From: Saccharopolyspora spinosa NRRL 18395 | GTDB taxonomy: Bacteria; Actinomycetota; Actinomycetes; Mycobacteriales; Pseudonocardiaceae | Reading direction: 5' to 3' | DNA length: 64,000 bases | NCBI RefSeq assembly: GCF_000194155.1 | Contig: NZ_GL877878.1 | Location: forward strand, 564,032 to 628,031 | Shown: piece after piece, positions 9,836-18,850 of the stretch | Numbering within the stretch: the first letter of the stretch is position 1 | How the letters are laid out: every line of letters begins with the position of its first letter | Made by a program: the position numbers and the translations under genes | Notes under the pieces: model-generated | Seen by the model: the letters and a program-made list of their open reading frames with translations, nothing else | The model's database searches: none | What the model was told of the DNA's origin: nothing

Positions 9836-11271
9836 CCGGACCGTCTACTTCGGACTTCGACGCCGTGCTGGCGCGGGTGCACCTGGTCGGCATCGGCGGG
9901 GCCGGGATGAGCGGCATCGCCCGCATCCTGCTGGCCCGTGGGCAGCAGGTGTCCGGCTCGGACGCCCGCGACTCGCGCACCGTGCTGGCGCTGCGGGCGC
10001 AGGGCGCGCACATCGGGATCGGCCACCAGGCGGAGAACCTCGACCAGTTCGACGCGGACCCGACGGCGGTCGTGGTGTCCACGGCAATCAAGTTGGACAA
10101 CGCCGAGCTGGTCGAGGCGCAGCGGCGGGGGATCACCGTGCTACGCCGGGCCGAGGCGCTGGCCGCGCTGATGGCCGGGCACCGGGTGGCCTGCGTGGCG
10201 GGCACCCACGGCAAGACGTCCACGACGTCGATGCTGACCGTGGCGTTGCAGCACTGCCGGTTCGACCCGTCCTTCGCGATCGGCGGCGACCTCAACGAAT
10301 CGGGCGCGAACGCGCACCACGGCGACGGCAGCATCTTCGTCGCGGAAGCCGACGAGAGCGACGGCTCGTTCCTGGTGTTCGCGCCGTCGGTGGCGGTGGT
10401 TACCAACGTCGAGCCGGACCACCTGGACCACCACGGCACCGCCGAGGCGTACTTCGCGGTGTTCGACGAGTTCGTGCGGCGGATCGAGCCGGGCGGGGTG
10501 CTGATCGCCTGCGCCGACGACCCGGGCGCTGTCGAGCTGGCAGACAGGGCGGAGAAGTCCGGGGTCCGGGTGCGGCGCTACGGGAAGTCGGTCACCGGAG
10601 ACGCCGACGCGCGGCTGGTCGGCTACCAGCCCGAGCACGGTTCCGGCGTCGCGACCGTGCAACTCGGCGGCAAGACCATCGACGTGCAGGTTTCGGTGCC
10701 GGGCGAGCACATGGCCGGCAACGCCGTCGCGGCGCTGCTGGCCGGGTTGGAACTCGGCGCGCCCCTCGACGGCCTGCTCGATGGGCTCGCCGCCTTCGGC
10801 GGGGTCCGGCGGCGGTTCGAGTTCAAGGGCCGCGCCGACGGCGTCCGCGTCTACGACGACTACGCCCACCACCCCACAGAGGTGGAGGCGCAGCTGCGGG
10901 CGGCCCGGCCGGTGGTCGGCGACGGCCGGCTGATCGTGGTGTTCCAGCCGCACCTGTTCTCCCGCACGGCGGCGTTCGCGAGCGAGTTCGCGACGGCGCT
11001 TGGCCTGGCCGACGAGGTCGTCGTGCTGGACGTCTACGGCGCGCGGGAGGATCCGCAGCCCGGCGTCACCGGCGAGCTGATCGCCGGCGAAGTTCCGCTG
11101 CCGAGCGGGAAGGTGCACTACGAGCCGTCCTTCACGGCGGCCGCGCCGCTGGTCGCGGGCCTGGCCCGGCCCGGTGACCTGGTGCTGACGATGGGGGCCG
11201 GGGACGTGACCATGCTCGGCCCGGAGATCCTCCGCGAGATCGACCGCGACGCCGTGGAGGAGCAGGGGTGA
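9832..11271 (+). CDS. murC: UDP-N-acetylmuramate--L-alanine ligase MurC
   Basis: Adds L-alanine to UDP-MurNAc, the first amino acid of the stem peptide. 479 residues from ATG 9832, overlapping the murG stop. [18 protein letters not shown] is the N-terminal nucleotide motif; [14 protein letters not shown], near residue 122, is the P-loop; [10 protein letters not shown] is the MurC signature in the C-terminal part. Domain order and length are normal for the family. Coupled to ftsQ by a GTGA junction. Confidence 0.97.
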   Translation: MTGPSTSDFDAVLARVHLVGIGGAGMSGIARILLARGQQVSGSDARDSRTVLALRAQGAHIGIGHQAENLDQFDADPTAVVVSTAIKLDNAELVEAQRRGITVLRRAEALAALMAGHRVACVAGTHGKTSTTSMLTVALQHCRFDPSFAIGGDLNESGANAHHGDGSIFVAEADESDGSFLVFAPSVAVVTNVEPDHLDHHGTAEAYFAVFDEFVRRIEPGGVLIACADDPGAVELADRAEKSGVRVRRYGKSVTGDADARLVGYQPEHGSGVATVQLGGKTIDVQVSVPGEHMAGNAVAALLAGLELGAPLDGLLDGLAAFGGVRRRFEFKGRADGVRVYDDYAHHPTEVEAQLRAARPVVGDGRLIVVFQPHLFSRTAAFASEFATALGLADEVVVLDVYGAREDPQPGVTGELIAGEVPLPSGKVHYEPSFTAAAPLVAGLARPGDLVLTMGAGDVTMLGPEILREIDRDAVEEQG

Positions 11272-12014
11272 CCGCCCCGCGCCGCCTCGCAACGGAGCGT
11301 CCCGGGCTGCGCAGCACCCGGGGCCGCCCGGTGCGGGGCGGCGCGACGGCGCCGCCGAAGTGGCGCCGCTGGGCGCTCCCGGCTGTGCTGGCCGCGGTGA
11401 CCGTGGTGGCGCTCTTGCTGTACTTCACGCCCCTGCTGGGCGTCCGTTCGGTGCAGGTCGTCGGCAATGCGACGCTCGCCCAGGAACAGGTGGTGCAGGC
11501 GGCGGGCATCGAGCCGGGCACGCCGATGCTGCAGGTCGACGTCGACGAGATCCGCGGCCGCCTGCAGGCCTTGCCGAAGATCGCGGCGGCGCAGGTGTCG
11601 CTGAGCTGGCCGTCGACGGTGCAGGTCGAGGTGACCGAGCGGGTGCCGGTGGCGTTCATGGTGGCCCGCAACGGGATTCAGCTCGTCGACGCCGGCGGCG
11701 TGCCGTTCGAGGTGGTCCCGGAACGCCCGGCCGACCTGCCGGAACTCCAGGTGCAGGCGGCGTCCCAGGACGACGCGGCGACCGAAGCGGCGATGACGGT
11801 CCTGATGGCCCTCGCGCAGCCGGTCCGCGCGGAGGTCACGGCGGTGGTCGCGGCACGTCCGAACGAGGTCCGCCTGCTGCTGAAGGGCGACCGCGAGGTC
11901 GCCTGGGGTTCGCTGGAGGAAACCCCCCGGAAGGCGGCGATCCTCCCACCCCTGCTCACCCGCCCGGGCAAGGTCTACGACGTGACCACCCCCGCCCTTC
12001 CGACGGTGGCCTGA
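11268..12014 (+). CDS. ftsQ: Cell division protein FtsQ
   Basis: Bitopic divisome protein. 248 residues from GTG 11268, overlapping the murC stop. A basic cytoplasmic part of about 35 residues is followed by one membrane helix ([18 protein letters not shown]) and then a POTRA domain that starts at [15 protein letters not shown]. The FtsQ beta domain follows with [12 protein letters not shown]. In most actinobacteria ftsZ comes directly after ftsQ. Here the next sequence is an eccC fragment and ftsZ begins 9.35 kb later, so ftsQ is the last gene of this operon segment. Confidence 0.94.
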   Translation: MTAPRRLATERPGLRSTRGRPVRGGATAPPKWRRWALPAVLAAVTVVALLLYFTPLLGVRSVQVVGNATLAQEQVVQAAGIEPGTPMLQVDVDEIRGRLQALPKIAAAQVSLSWPSTVQVEVTERVPVAFMVARNGIQLVDAGGVPFEVVPERPADLPELQVQAASQDDAATEAAMTVLMALAQPVRAEVTAVVAARPNEVRLLLKGDREVAWGSLEETPRKAAILPPLLTRPGKVYDVTTPALPTVA

Positions 12015-12027
12015 GGTTTTGCCCTGA

Positions 12028-12865
12028 GAGGCTGAGCACGAGCAGGTCAAGCGGGAGATCGACGAGGGTAAGCCGGTCCGCGCGCCTCGCCTGGGCTGGG
12101 AGCTGTATAACGACGATGTCTCCGATGGTGTCGCCGATTTCGTCAACCGGGTCAAGAGTTCGTGGAAGGGGCGTCCGGCGCCGCAGGTCCGTTTGCTGCC
12201 GGAGATGCTGCCGTATCAGCAGTTGCCGCGTCCGGAGCAGCAGCCGAAGCCGAAGCTGGTGCCGGTCGGCATCAACGAGGATGGTCTGCATCCGGTGTAT
12301 CTGGACTTCAATTCCGAGCCGAACTTCTATGCCTTCGGTGAGCGGGAGTCGGGCAAGACGGCGCTGTTGCGCACGATCGTCCGTGGCATCACGGAGCGGT
12401 ATACGCCGAAGGAGGCGCTGATCCTGCTGGTCGACTACCGGCGCACGATGCTCGGGTTCCTCAACACCGGGCATCTGCTGGAGTATGCGGTCGGTGCGGA
12501 TCAGTTGAAGGGCAATGTCAAGGACATCGCGGCGTCGTTGAAGAAGCGGTTGCCCGGGCCGGATGTGACGCAGGAGCAGTTGAAGGACCGCTCCTGGTGG
12601 AAGGGCCCGGAGTTGTTCGTCATCGTTGATGATTACGAACTGGTCGCGCCGCAGGGCAACAACCCGCTGGCGCCGCTGGCGGGGGTCGTGCCGGTGTCCA
12701 ACGATGTGGGTCTGCACATTGTGCTGGCGCGTAACTCCGGTGGTGGCAGTAAGTCCTTGTACGAGCCGATCATCGGCAAGATGCGTGAGACGTCGGCGCC
12801 TGGTCTGGCGATGAGTGCGAACAAGGACGACGGTCAGCTGGTCGCCAACATCAAGTCGCGGCCGT
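12028..12865 (+). repeat. 838-bp direct repeat, unit 1 (eccC domain 3)
   Basis: This unit is matched by 13160-13997 with, by eye, three base differences (one silent in the ITERY codons, two that change LAEF to LAGV). The unit begins in codons EAEHEQ and ends in KSRP. The spacing between units is 1132 bases. Confidence 0.9.
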
Positions 12866-12867
12866 GA
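12028..12867 (+). pseudogene. EccC fragment, third ATPase domain (copy 1)
   Basis: The open frame encodes about 279 residues of the C-terminal FtsK/SpoIIIE-like ATPase domain of EccC, the motor of type VII (ESX) secretion. The Walker A motif GERESGKTALLRT and the Walker B region LFVIVDDYEL are visible. The transmembrane segment and first two ATPase domains are absent, and there is no proper start: the homology begins abruptly at 12028, 13 bases after the ftsQ stop. The frame is closed by a TGA created where this copy joins the next fragment at 12865/12866. Compared with copy 2 it carries LAGVVPV instead of LAEFVPV. A non-functional fragment is the simplest reading; an assembly error is also possible. 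Confidence 0.85.
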
Positions 12868-14078
12868 GGAGTTCGAGTCGCTGGAGCAGGACGTGCTGAA
12901 CCTGGCGGCCAACGGCCTGGCCTACGGTGTGCACGTGTTCGTCACCGCCGCGCGTTGGGCGGAGATCCGCCCGGCGATGAAGGACCTGATGCAGACCCGC
13001 ATCGAGCTGCGGCTCGGTGACCCGAGTGAGTCGGAGATCGACCGGAAGTTCGCGGTGAAGGTCCCGCAGGGTCGCCCGGGTCGTGGTATGCACGGCAGCA
13101 AGCTGCATTTCCTGACCGCGCTGCCCCGGGTGGACAGCGAGACCATCGGTGATCGTGTCGAGGCTGAGCACGAGCAGGTCAAGCGGGAGATCGACGAGGG
13201 TAAGCCGGTCCGCGCGCCTCGCCTGGGCTGGGAGCTGTATAACGACGATGTCTCCGATGGTGTCGCCGATTTCGTCAACCGGGTCAAGAGTTCGTGGAAG
13301 GGGCGTCCGGCGCCGCAGGTCCGTTTGCTGCCGGAGATGCTGCCGTATCAGCAGTTGCCGCGTCCGGAGCAGCAGCCGAAGCCGAAGCTGGTGCCGGTCG
13401 GCATCAACGAGGATGGTCTGCATCCGGTGTATCTGGACTTCAATTCCGAGCCGAACTTCTATGCCTTCGGTGAGCGGGAGTCGGGCAAGACGGCGCTGTT
13501 GCGCACGATCGTCCGTGGCATCACTGAGCGGTATACGCCGAAGGAGGCGCTGATCCTGCTGGTCGACTACCGGCGCACGATGCTCGGGTTCCTCAACACC
13601 GGGCATCTGCTGGAGTATGCGGTCGGTGCGGATCAGTTGAAGGGCAATGTCAAGGACATCGCGGCGTCGTTGAAGAAGCGGTTGCCCGGGCCGGATGTGA
13701 CGCAGGAGCAGTTGAAGGACCGCTCCTGGTGGAAGGGCCCGGAGTTGTTCGTCATCGTTGATGATTACGAACTGGTCGCGCCGCAGGGCAACAACCCGCT
13801 GGCGCCGCTGGCGGAGTTCGTGCCGGTGTCCAACGATGTGGGTCTGCACATTGTGCTGGCGCGTAACTCCGGTGGTGGCAGTAAGTCCTTGTACGAGCCG
13901 ATCATCGGCAAGATGCGTGAGACGTCGGCGCCTGGTCTGGCGATGAGTGCGAACAAGGACGACGGTCAGCTGGTCGCCAACATCAAGTCGCGGCCGTTGC
14001 CGCCTGGTCGGGGCACGTTGGTCAGCCGCAGCCTGCGCGCCGGGCCCGCAGATGATCCAGACGATTCATCGCGCCTGA
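12866..14078 (+). pseudogene. EccC fragment, end of second and whole third ATPase domain (copy 2), frameshifted at the C terminus
   Basis: Homology to EccC begins at 12866 (EEFESLEQDVLNLAANG), within the second ATPase domain, and continues through the third domain (Walker A GERESGKT). Near 14030-14040 the reading frame shifts by one base: the original frame runs on into unrelated sequence, whereas the shifted frame gives PGPQMIQTIHRA and a stop at 14076-14078, the normal EccC tail. The N-terminal half of EccC is missing and no other ESX genes (eccB, eccD, esx, mycP) are nearby. It is therefore a relic or a misjoined piece of a gene located elsewhere. Confidence 0.82.
13160..13997 (+). repeat. 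838-bp direct repeat, unit 2 (eccC domain 3)
   Basis: Second unit of the near-identical repeat at 12028-12865. Here it is embedded in a longer stretch of eccC coding sequence on both sides, so this unit is likely the parental arrangement and unit 1 the duplicated one. Confidence 0.9.
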
Positions 14079-14342
14079 GTAAGGGACGGTGTTCTCGAAG
14101 GACGGGCGGCCGAACAGCCAGTCCGAGCGATGATCGAACCGACGCCGGTGAACGGCAGGCTGCGGTGTCTGGTATCGCGGCGCAGTACGGTGTCCAGCCG
14201 CATGGCCCCGCACGTCGCGGCGCGGCGAGCGTTGGAAGTGCTCGACCGCGCACTGCGACCATCGTGAGTGGTAATAGCCGTTCCTACGACGGCGTCGTGA
14301 TGGCCAGTCACTCGATCAAGATCGTCTTCGCCACGCTAACGT
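14079..14342. other. 264-bp gap between eccC relic and nos
   Basis: No gene with good start and family resemblance is seen on either strand. Short open frames exist in several frames, but none resembles a protein I know. The segment may be a degraded remnant linked to whatever brought the eccC pieces here. Confidence 0.4.
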
Positions 14343-15587
14343 GTGAATGTGTTCAGGGTCAGCGGCGATGCGCCGGAGTCAGTCTTCTCGGGGCGAGCTC
14401 AGCGGACCAGGCGGTTGCACGCAGTTCGCCGGCCGCTGGCTCGCTCCGCGCCGCCGGTTGACGTCCGGGAGGCCGAGGAGTTCCTGCGGCTCTTCCACGC
14501 CGAGAACCGCGACGCCGGGTCGCTGCAGCAGCGGCTGGACCGGGTGCGCTACGAGATCGACACCGTCGGCACCTATCGGCACACGCCGGAAGAGCTGACC
14601 TTCGGCGCCCAGGTGGCGTGGCGCAACAGCGCCCGCTGCATCGGGCGGCTGTACTGGCGAAGCCTGAAGGTGCGCGACCTGCGCGACGTGAACGACGTTT
14701 CCGGAGTTGCCGCGCACTGCGTGCAGCACCTGCGGATGGCCACCAACAACGGCAAGATCCGCCCGGTGATCAGCGTGTTCGCGCCGGAGACGCCGCAGCG
14801 CCCGGCCCCGCGGATCTGGAACGAGCAGCTCGTCCGCTATGCCGGGTACCGCAACCGGGACGGCTCGGTGCTCGGCGACCCGCGCTACGTGCGCTTCACC
14901 GAGGCGCTGACCAGGTTCGGCTGGCGACCGCCGGCGCAGCGCTGCGCGTTCGACGTGCTGCCGCTGGTGGTGGAGACGGCCGAGGACGGGCCGCACATGT
15001 TCGCGCTGCCCGCGGAGCTGGTCAAAGAAGTGCCGATGAGCCACCCCGAGCTGCCCTGGTTCGCCGAGCTCGGGCTGCGCTGGCACGCGGTCCCGGTGAT
15101 CAGCAACATGCGGCTGAGCATCGGCGGGGTGTCGTACCCGGCGGCGCCGTTCAACGGCTGGTACATGGGCACCGAGATCGGCGCCCGCAACTTCGGCGAC
15201 ACCGACCGCTACGACCTCGTCCCGGAGGTGGCCGAGAAGCTGGGGCTGGACACCTCGCGCGAGGACACGCTGTGGCGGGATCGCGCGCTGGTCGAGCTCA
15301 ACCGGGCGGTGCTGCACTCCTATCGGCAGGCGGGGGTGACCATCAGCGACCACCACACCGAGTCGCAGCGCTTCCTGACCCACCTGGCAAAGGAGGAGTC
15401 GGCGGGCCGCAAGTGCCCGGTGGACTGGTCCTGGATCGTGCCGCCGATGTCGGGCTCGCAGACCCCGGTGTTCCACCGCTACTACGCCGAAGGCCGGCAA
15501 CGCCCAGACTTCCTCCTCGACGAGGACGCCACCCGCCGCGCCCTCGACGGCGCCCCACCCCGCTTCGGCACCGGCGCGAAGCCGTAG
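14343..15587 (+). CDS. nos: Bacterial nitric oxide synthase, oxygenase domain
   Basis: Converts L-arginine to NO and citrulline with heme and a pterin; bacterial forms lack the fused reductase and borrow electrons from cellular flavodoxins or ferredoxins. 414 residues from GTG 14343. The heme thiolate is the Cys of AWRNSARCIGR (residue 99); the substrate-binding Glu is in FNGWYMGTEIG (near residue 277); further NOS motifs are LRMATNNGKIRP, PVISNMRLSIGG and the C-terminal MSGSQTPVFHRYY. The first 50 residues are poorly conserved, so the true start may lie downstream. No reductase or arginine-related gene is adjacent. It sits in the block that separates ftsQ from ftsZ. Confidence 0.93.
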   Translation: MNVFRVSGDAPESVFSGRAQRTRRLHAVRRPLARSAPPVDVREAEEFLRLFHAENRDAGSLQQRLDRVRYEIDTVGTYRHTPEELTFGAQVAWRNSARCIGRLYWRSLKVRDLRDVNDVSGVAAHCVQHLRMATNNGKIRPVISVFAPETPQRPAPRIWNEQLVRYAGYRNRDGSVLGDPRYVRFTEALTRFGWRPPAQRCAFDVLPLVVETAEDGPHMFALPAELVKEVPMSHPELPWFAELGLRWHAVPVISNMRLSIGGVSYPAAPFNGWYMGTEIGARNFGDTDRYDLVPEVAEKLGLDTSREDTLWRDRALVELNRAVLHSYRQAGVTISDHHTESQRFLTHLAKEESAGRKCPVDWSWIVPPMSGSQTPVFHRYYAEGRQRPDFLLDEDATRRALDGAPPRFGTGAKP

Positions 15588-15739
15588 TCCGGCAGCTGGT
15601 CGGCCGCATCTCGCAGGGACGAAGCTCCGCCGCTGAGCTCAAGTGGCCGTCGGGTCCGGTCCGCCCCTAATGGCGCATTGACTTGATCGGTGGGTGATCA
15701 ATAGCGTCAGCAATCGTTTTCCGGGGCAGCTTACCGGGG

Positions 15740-17089
15740 GTGATCGGCTTGGCTCGTCCGGGTGCCGGCCAGACCAGTCGACGCGGGTTCCTGCGCGGCG
15801 TGGGCGCCGCCGCCCTCGCCGCCCCCGCGCTGGTCGGCTGCGCTCCGGCGAGCAACCCCCGCGAGATCACCTTCTGGAACTTTTACGGGCCCGGTGGCCA
15901 GCAGAAGTCCCAGAGCGACTGGGTCGTCCAGCTGGCCGCCGAGTGGAACGCCACCTACGACATCAAGGTCCGGCTGCGCTACGTGCCGACCAAGGACTAC
16001 ACCTCCGGACCGACGCTGCAGACCTCGTTCAGCGCGGGCGCGGGACCGGACGTCTTCCTGCTCAGCCCGGGCGATTTCCTGCGCTACTACAACGGCGACG
16101 CGCTGGCCGATCTCACCCCGTACCTGGATCCCGCGGTGCGGGCCGATTTCCTGCCGCAGGTCCTGCAGACCCGGCTGGTCGACGACCGGGTCTACGGCCT
16201 GCCGATGGAGATCGAGCCGCTCGCGCTCTACTACAGCGAGACCGCCTTCGAGCAGGCCGGGCTCGCCGAGGGCGACCTGCCGCGCACTTGGGACGACCTG
16301 ATCGCGGTGGCGGAGCGGCTGACCACCCCCGACCGCTTCGGGATGCTGTTCGAGACGAACCCCGGCTACTACCAGAACTTCACCTGGTACCAGGCGATGT
16401 GGATGGCAGGTGGCGAGGTGTTCGCGCCCGACCAGCGCCGCGTCGTCTTCGACAGCGGAGGCGTGCACGCGGCCCTGAAGTTCTGGCAGGACGCCGTGAC
16501 CGCCGGGGTCGCGCCGCGCCGCGTGCGGGGTTCGGGCGGCAACGACTCGATTTCCAACATCGCCGACGGGTACTGCGCGATGCAGCAGCTCGGGATCTGG
16601 GGCATCGCCGAAATCGCCGAGCAGGCCCCGGATTTCCGCTACGGCGTCACCCCCATGCCGGCCCCGCCCGGCGGCGCCTACACCACGTCGCTGGGCAGCT
16701 GGGCGATGGTCGCCAACGCCAAGGGCGCCAACCCGGAGGCAGCGGCCGAATTCGTGGTGTGGGCGCTCGGTTCCACCGATCCGGCCTGCATCGAGCGGAT
16801 GCGGCGGTGGAACACCGTCGCCAAGACGAACCTCCCGCCCCGCTACTCGGTCCAGCGCGCCGCCCAGGAGCACGGCGCGTTTGACGGCGGTCCGATGCGG
16901 GTGTTCGCCGAAGAGGTGATGACCGAGGCCAGGCCCGAACCGAGGTTCCCACCGGAGGTCTACCGGGCGATCTCCGACGCGTTGCAGTCCTGCCAGCTTG
17001 ACGGCGGGAACCCGGCGTCGGCCGCCGGTGCCGCCGCCGAGCAGATCGACACGTTCTTGTCCACCTACGACGGAGCGCCGATCCATTGA
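15740..17089 (+). CDS. Sugar ABC transporter substrate-binding lipoprotein
   Basis: Extracellular solute-binding protein of family 1 (sugar type), anchored by lipid. 449 residues from GTG 15740; TTG 15749 is an alternative. The signal has a twin-arginine-like SRRGFLRG followed by a hydrophobic stretch and the lipobox ALVGC (Cys 34), so Tat-dependent export is likely. The mature part opens with REITFWNFYGPGGQQK and has the family pattern GAGPDVFLLSPGDFLRYY. The two permease genes follow directly (TTGA overlap, then 8-base overlap). No ATPase gene is present, so a shared MsiK-type ATPase is expected. Substrate unknown. Confidence 0.88.
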   Translation: MIGLARPGAGQTSRRGFLRGVGAAALAAPALVGCAPASNPREITFWNFYGPGGQQKSQSDWVVQLAAEWNATYDIKVRLRYVPTKDYTSGPTLQTSFSAGAGPDVFLLSPGDFLRYYNGDALADLTPYLDPAVRADFLPQVLQTRLVDDRVYGLPMEIEPLALYYSETAFEQAGLAEGDLPRTWDDLIAVAERLTTPDRFGMLFETNPGYYQNFTWYQAMWMAGGEVFAPDQRRVVFDSGGVHAALKFWQDAVTAGVAPRRVRGSGGNDSISNIADGYCAMQQLGIWGIAEIAEQAPDFRYGVTPMPAPPGGAYTTSLGSWAMVANAKGANPEAAAEFVVWALGSTDPACIERMRRWNTVAKTNLPPRYSVQRAAQEHGAFDGGPMRVFAEEVMTEARPEPRFPPEVYRAISDALQSCQLDGGNPASAAGAAAEQIDTFLSTYDGAPIH

Positions 17090-17976
17090 GCCCCCGACGA
17101 ACGAGAGACAGCCGATCCGACGCCGCGGCGGCGTTCGCCTTCCTCGCCCCCGACGGGCTCGGACTGCTGCTGTTCGTCGCGATCCCCACGGCCCTGGCGC
17201 TGGTGGTGGGCCTGTTCGACGTCGACGGCTTCGGCAACATCTCCTGGGCCTGGCTGGACAACTTCCGGCTGATGGCCGGCGACGGCCTGCTGTGGCGCAG
17301 CTTCGGCATCACCGCCACCTACGCGGTGCTGTTCGTGCCGCTGGCGTTCGCCGCCGCGCTCGGGCTGGCGCTGCTGGTCAAGGACCACTTTCCGGGCGTC
17401 GGGGTGGTGCGCGCCGCGCTGTTCCTGCCGAACGCGGTGAGCCTGGTGGTCATCGGCCTGCTATGGCAGTTCCTGCTCACCGACAAGACCGGCGCGGTCA
17501 GCCGGTTGACCGGCCTGGACGGGGTTTCCTGGCTCGGTGACCCGAATCTGGCGCTGGTAACCCTGGTGCTGATCAGCGTGTGGTTCCTGATGGGCTACCA
17601 GATGCTTATCTTCCTCGGCGGCCTGCAGGACATCCCGCGTGAGCTGTACGACGCGGCGATCGTGGACGGCAGCGGGCCGTGGCAGCGGTTCCGTCACGTG
17701 ACCTGGCCGATGCTGCGCCCGACGAGCTTCTTCGTGCTGGTCACCTCGACGGTCAACGCGGTCACCGGCATGCAGGCGTTCGACCTGGTCTTCGTCACCA
17801 CTTCCGGCGGCCCGGCCAACGCCACCACGACGGTCGTCTACTACGCCTACCAGCAGGCCTTCCAGTTCGGCCGGTTCAGCTACGCGGCGGCGATCTGCGC
17901 GCTGCTCGTGGTCTCGCTCGGCGCGGTCACCGGTGCCATGTTCGCCCTGACCAGGGGAGGTCGTTTCGATGCGTAG
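17086..17976 (+). CDS. Sugar ABC transporter permease (MalF/UgpA type)
   Basis: Inner-membrane component for sugar uptake with the preceding binding protein. 296 residues from TTG 17086, which overlaps the upstream TGA. Six hydrophobic segments are visible. The EAA loop that contacts the ATPase is ELYDAAIVDGSGPWQRFRHV, and the C-terminal part has the TTSGGPANATTTVVYYAY pattern common to this permease class. The next permease begins 8 bases before its stop, so the pair is translationally coupled. Confidence 0.9.
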   Translation: MSPRRTRDSRSDAAAAFAFLAPDGLGLLLFVAIPTALALVVGLFDVDGFGNISWAWLDNFRLMAGDGLLWRSFGITATYAVLFVPLAFAAALGLALLVKDHFPGVGVVRAALFLPNAVSLVVIGLLWQFLLTDKTGAVSRLTGLDGVSWLGDPNLALVTLVLISVWFLMGYQMLIFLGGLQDIPRELYDAAIVDGSGPWQRFRHVTWPMLRPTSFFVLVTSTVNAVTGMQAFDLVFVTTSGGPANATTTVVYYAYQQAFQFGRFSYAAAICALLVVSLGAVTGAMFALTRGGRFDA

Positions 17977-18769
17977 CATCCCCGGGCGGGCGGCGCTCGC
18001 CTACCTGGCCGCGCTGGTGACGGTCGCGCCGCTGCTCTGGTTGCTGTTCAGCGCGTTCCGGCCGGCGTCTGAGCTCTACGACCCCGGCTGGCCCAGCGAG
18101 CTGACGCTGTCCAACGTGGCCTACGTGCTGACCGAGGTGCCGTTCCTGCGCTACCTGGCGAACAGCGCTTTCGTCGCTGTCACCGTCACTGTGATCGCGC
18201 TGTTCCTGCACTCGATGGCGGCCTACGCGCTGGCGCGGTTGTCGTTCCGGGGCAGGGGATTCGCGTTCGCTTCGGTGGTAGCGACGCTGTTGATCTCGCT
18301 GCCGGTGATCCTGGTGCCGCTGTTCATCGTGGTGCGCGGGCTGGGTCTGGTCGACACCTATGCGGGCCTGATCGTGCCGGGGTTGTTCAACGCCTTCGGT
18401 ATCTTCCTGCTCCGCCAGTTCTACCTGGGGGTCCCGAAGGAGCTGGAGGAGGCGGCGCACCTGGACGGCTGCGGGCACTGGCGGATCTACTGGCACGTCA
18501 TCCTGCCGCTGAGCCGCCCGATGCTGGCGGCCCTGGCCGTGCTGTTCTTCCTGGCGAACTGGAACTCGTTCCTGTGGCCGCTGGCGGTGGCGCAGGACGA
18601 GTCCCTGCGGGTGGTCCAGGTCGGCATCGCGTCGTTGCAGGGCCAGTACGCCTCGAAGCAGCACTACGTGATCGCGGCGGCGATGCTGGCGGCCATCCCG
18701 ACGGTCCTGGTCTTCCTCCTCGGTCAGCGCTGGCTGGTCGCTTCCCTGAAGACCACCGGCCTCCGCTGA
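17969..18769 (+). CDS. Sugar ABC transporter permease (MalG/UgpE type)
   Basis: Second permease of the sugar transporter. 266 residues from ATG 17969. Six membrane segments; the EAA loop is ELEEAAHLDGCGHWRIYWHV; the C-terminal NWNSFLWPLAVAQDE pattern is typical for the MalG class. No glycosidase or ATPase gene follows; the next gene, 80 bases on, is a WYL-type regulator, which may or may not control the transporter. Confidence 0.9.
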   Translation: MRSIPGRAALAYLAALVTVAPLLWLLFSAFRPASELYDPGWPSELTLSNVAYVLTEVPFLRYLANSAFVAVTVTVIALFLHSMAAYALARLSFRGRGFAFASVVATLLISLPVILVPLFIVVRGLGLVDTYAGLIVPGLFNAFGIFLLRQFYLGVPKELEEAAHLDGCGHWRIYWHVILPLSRPMLAALAVLFFLANWNSFLWPLAVAQDESLRVVQVGIASLQGQYASKQHYVIAAAMLAAIPTVLVFLLGQRWLVASLKTTGLR

Positions 18770-18850
18770 GGCTCACGGCCACGAGCAGCGGAAACCGTGC
18801 CGCCGCCGCGTGCGCGGCCAGCAGTCGTCGGCTCGCCGTAGGGTTGGGGA

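Noticed and set aside
14079..14342. Possible transposase remnant after the eccC relic
   Set aside because: No catalytic motif, terminal repeat or recognisable transposase segment could be found by eye.
14079..14461. Extension of the eccC frame into the nos region
   Set aside because: The true eccC tail is recovered in the +1 frame ending at 14078; the extension is unrelated sequence after a frameshift.
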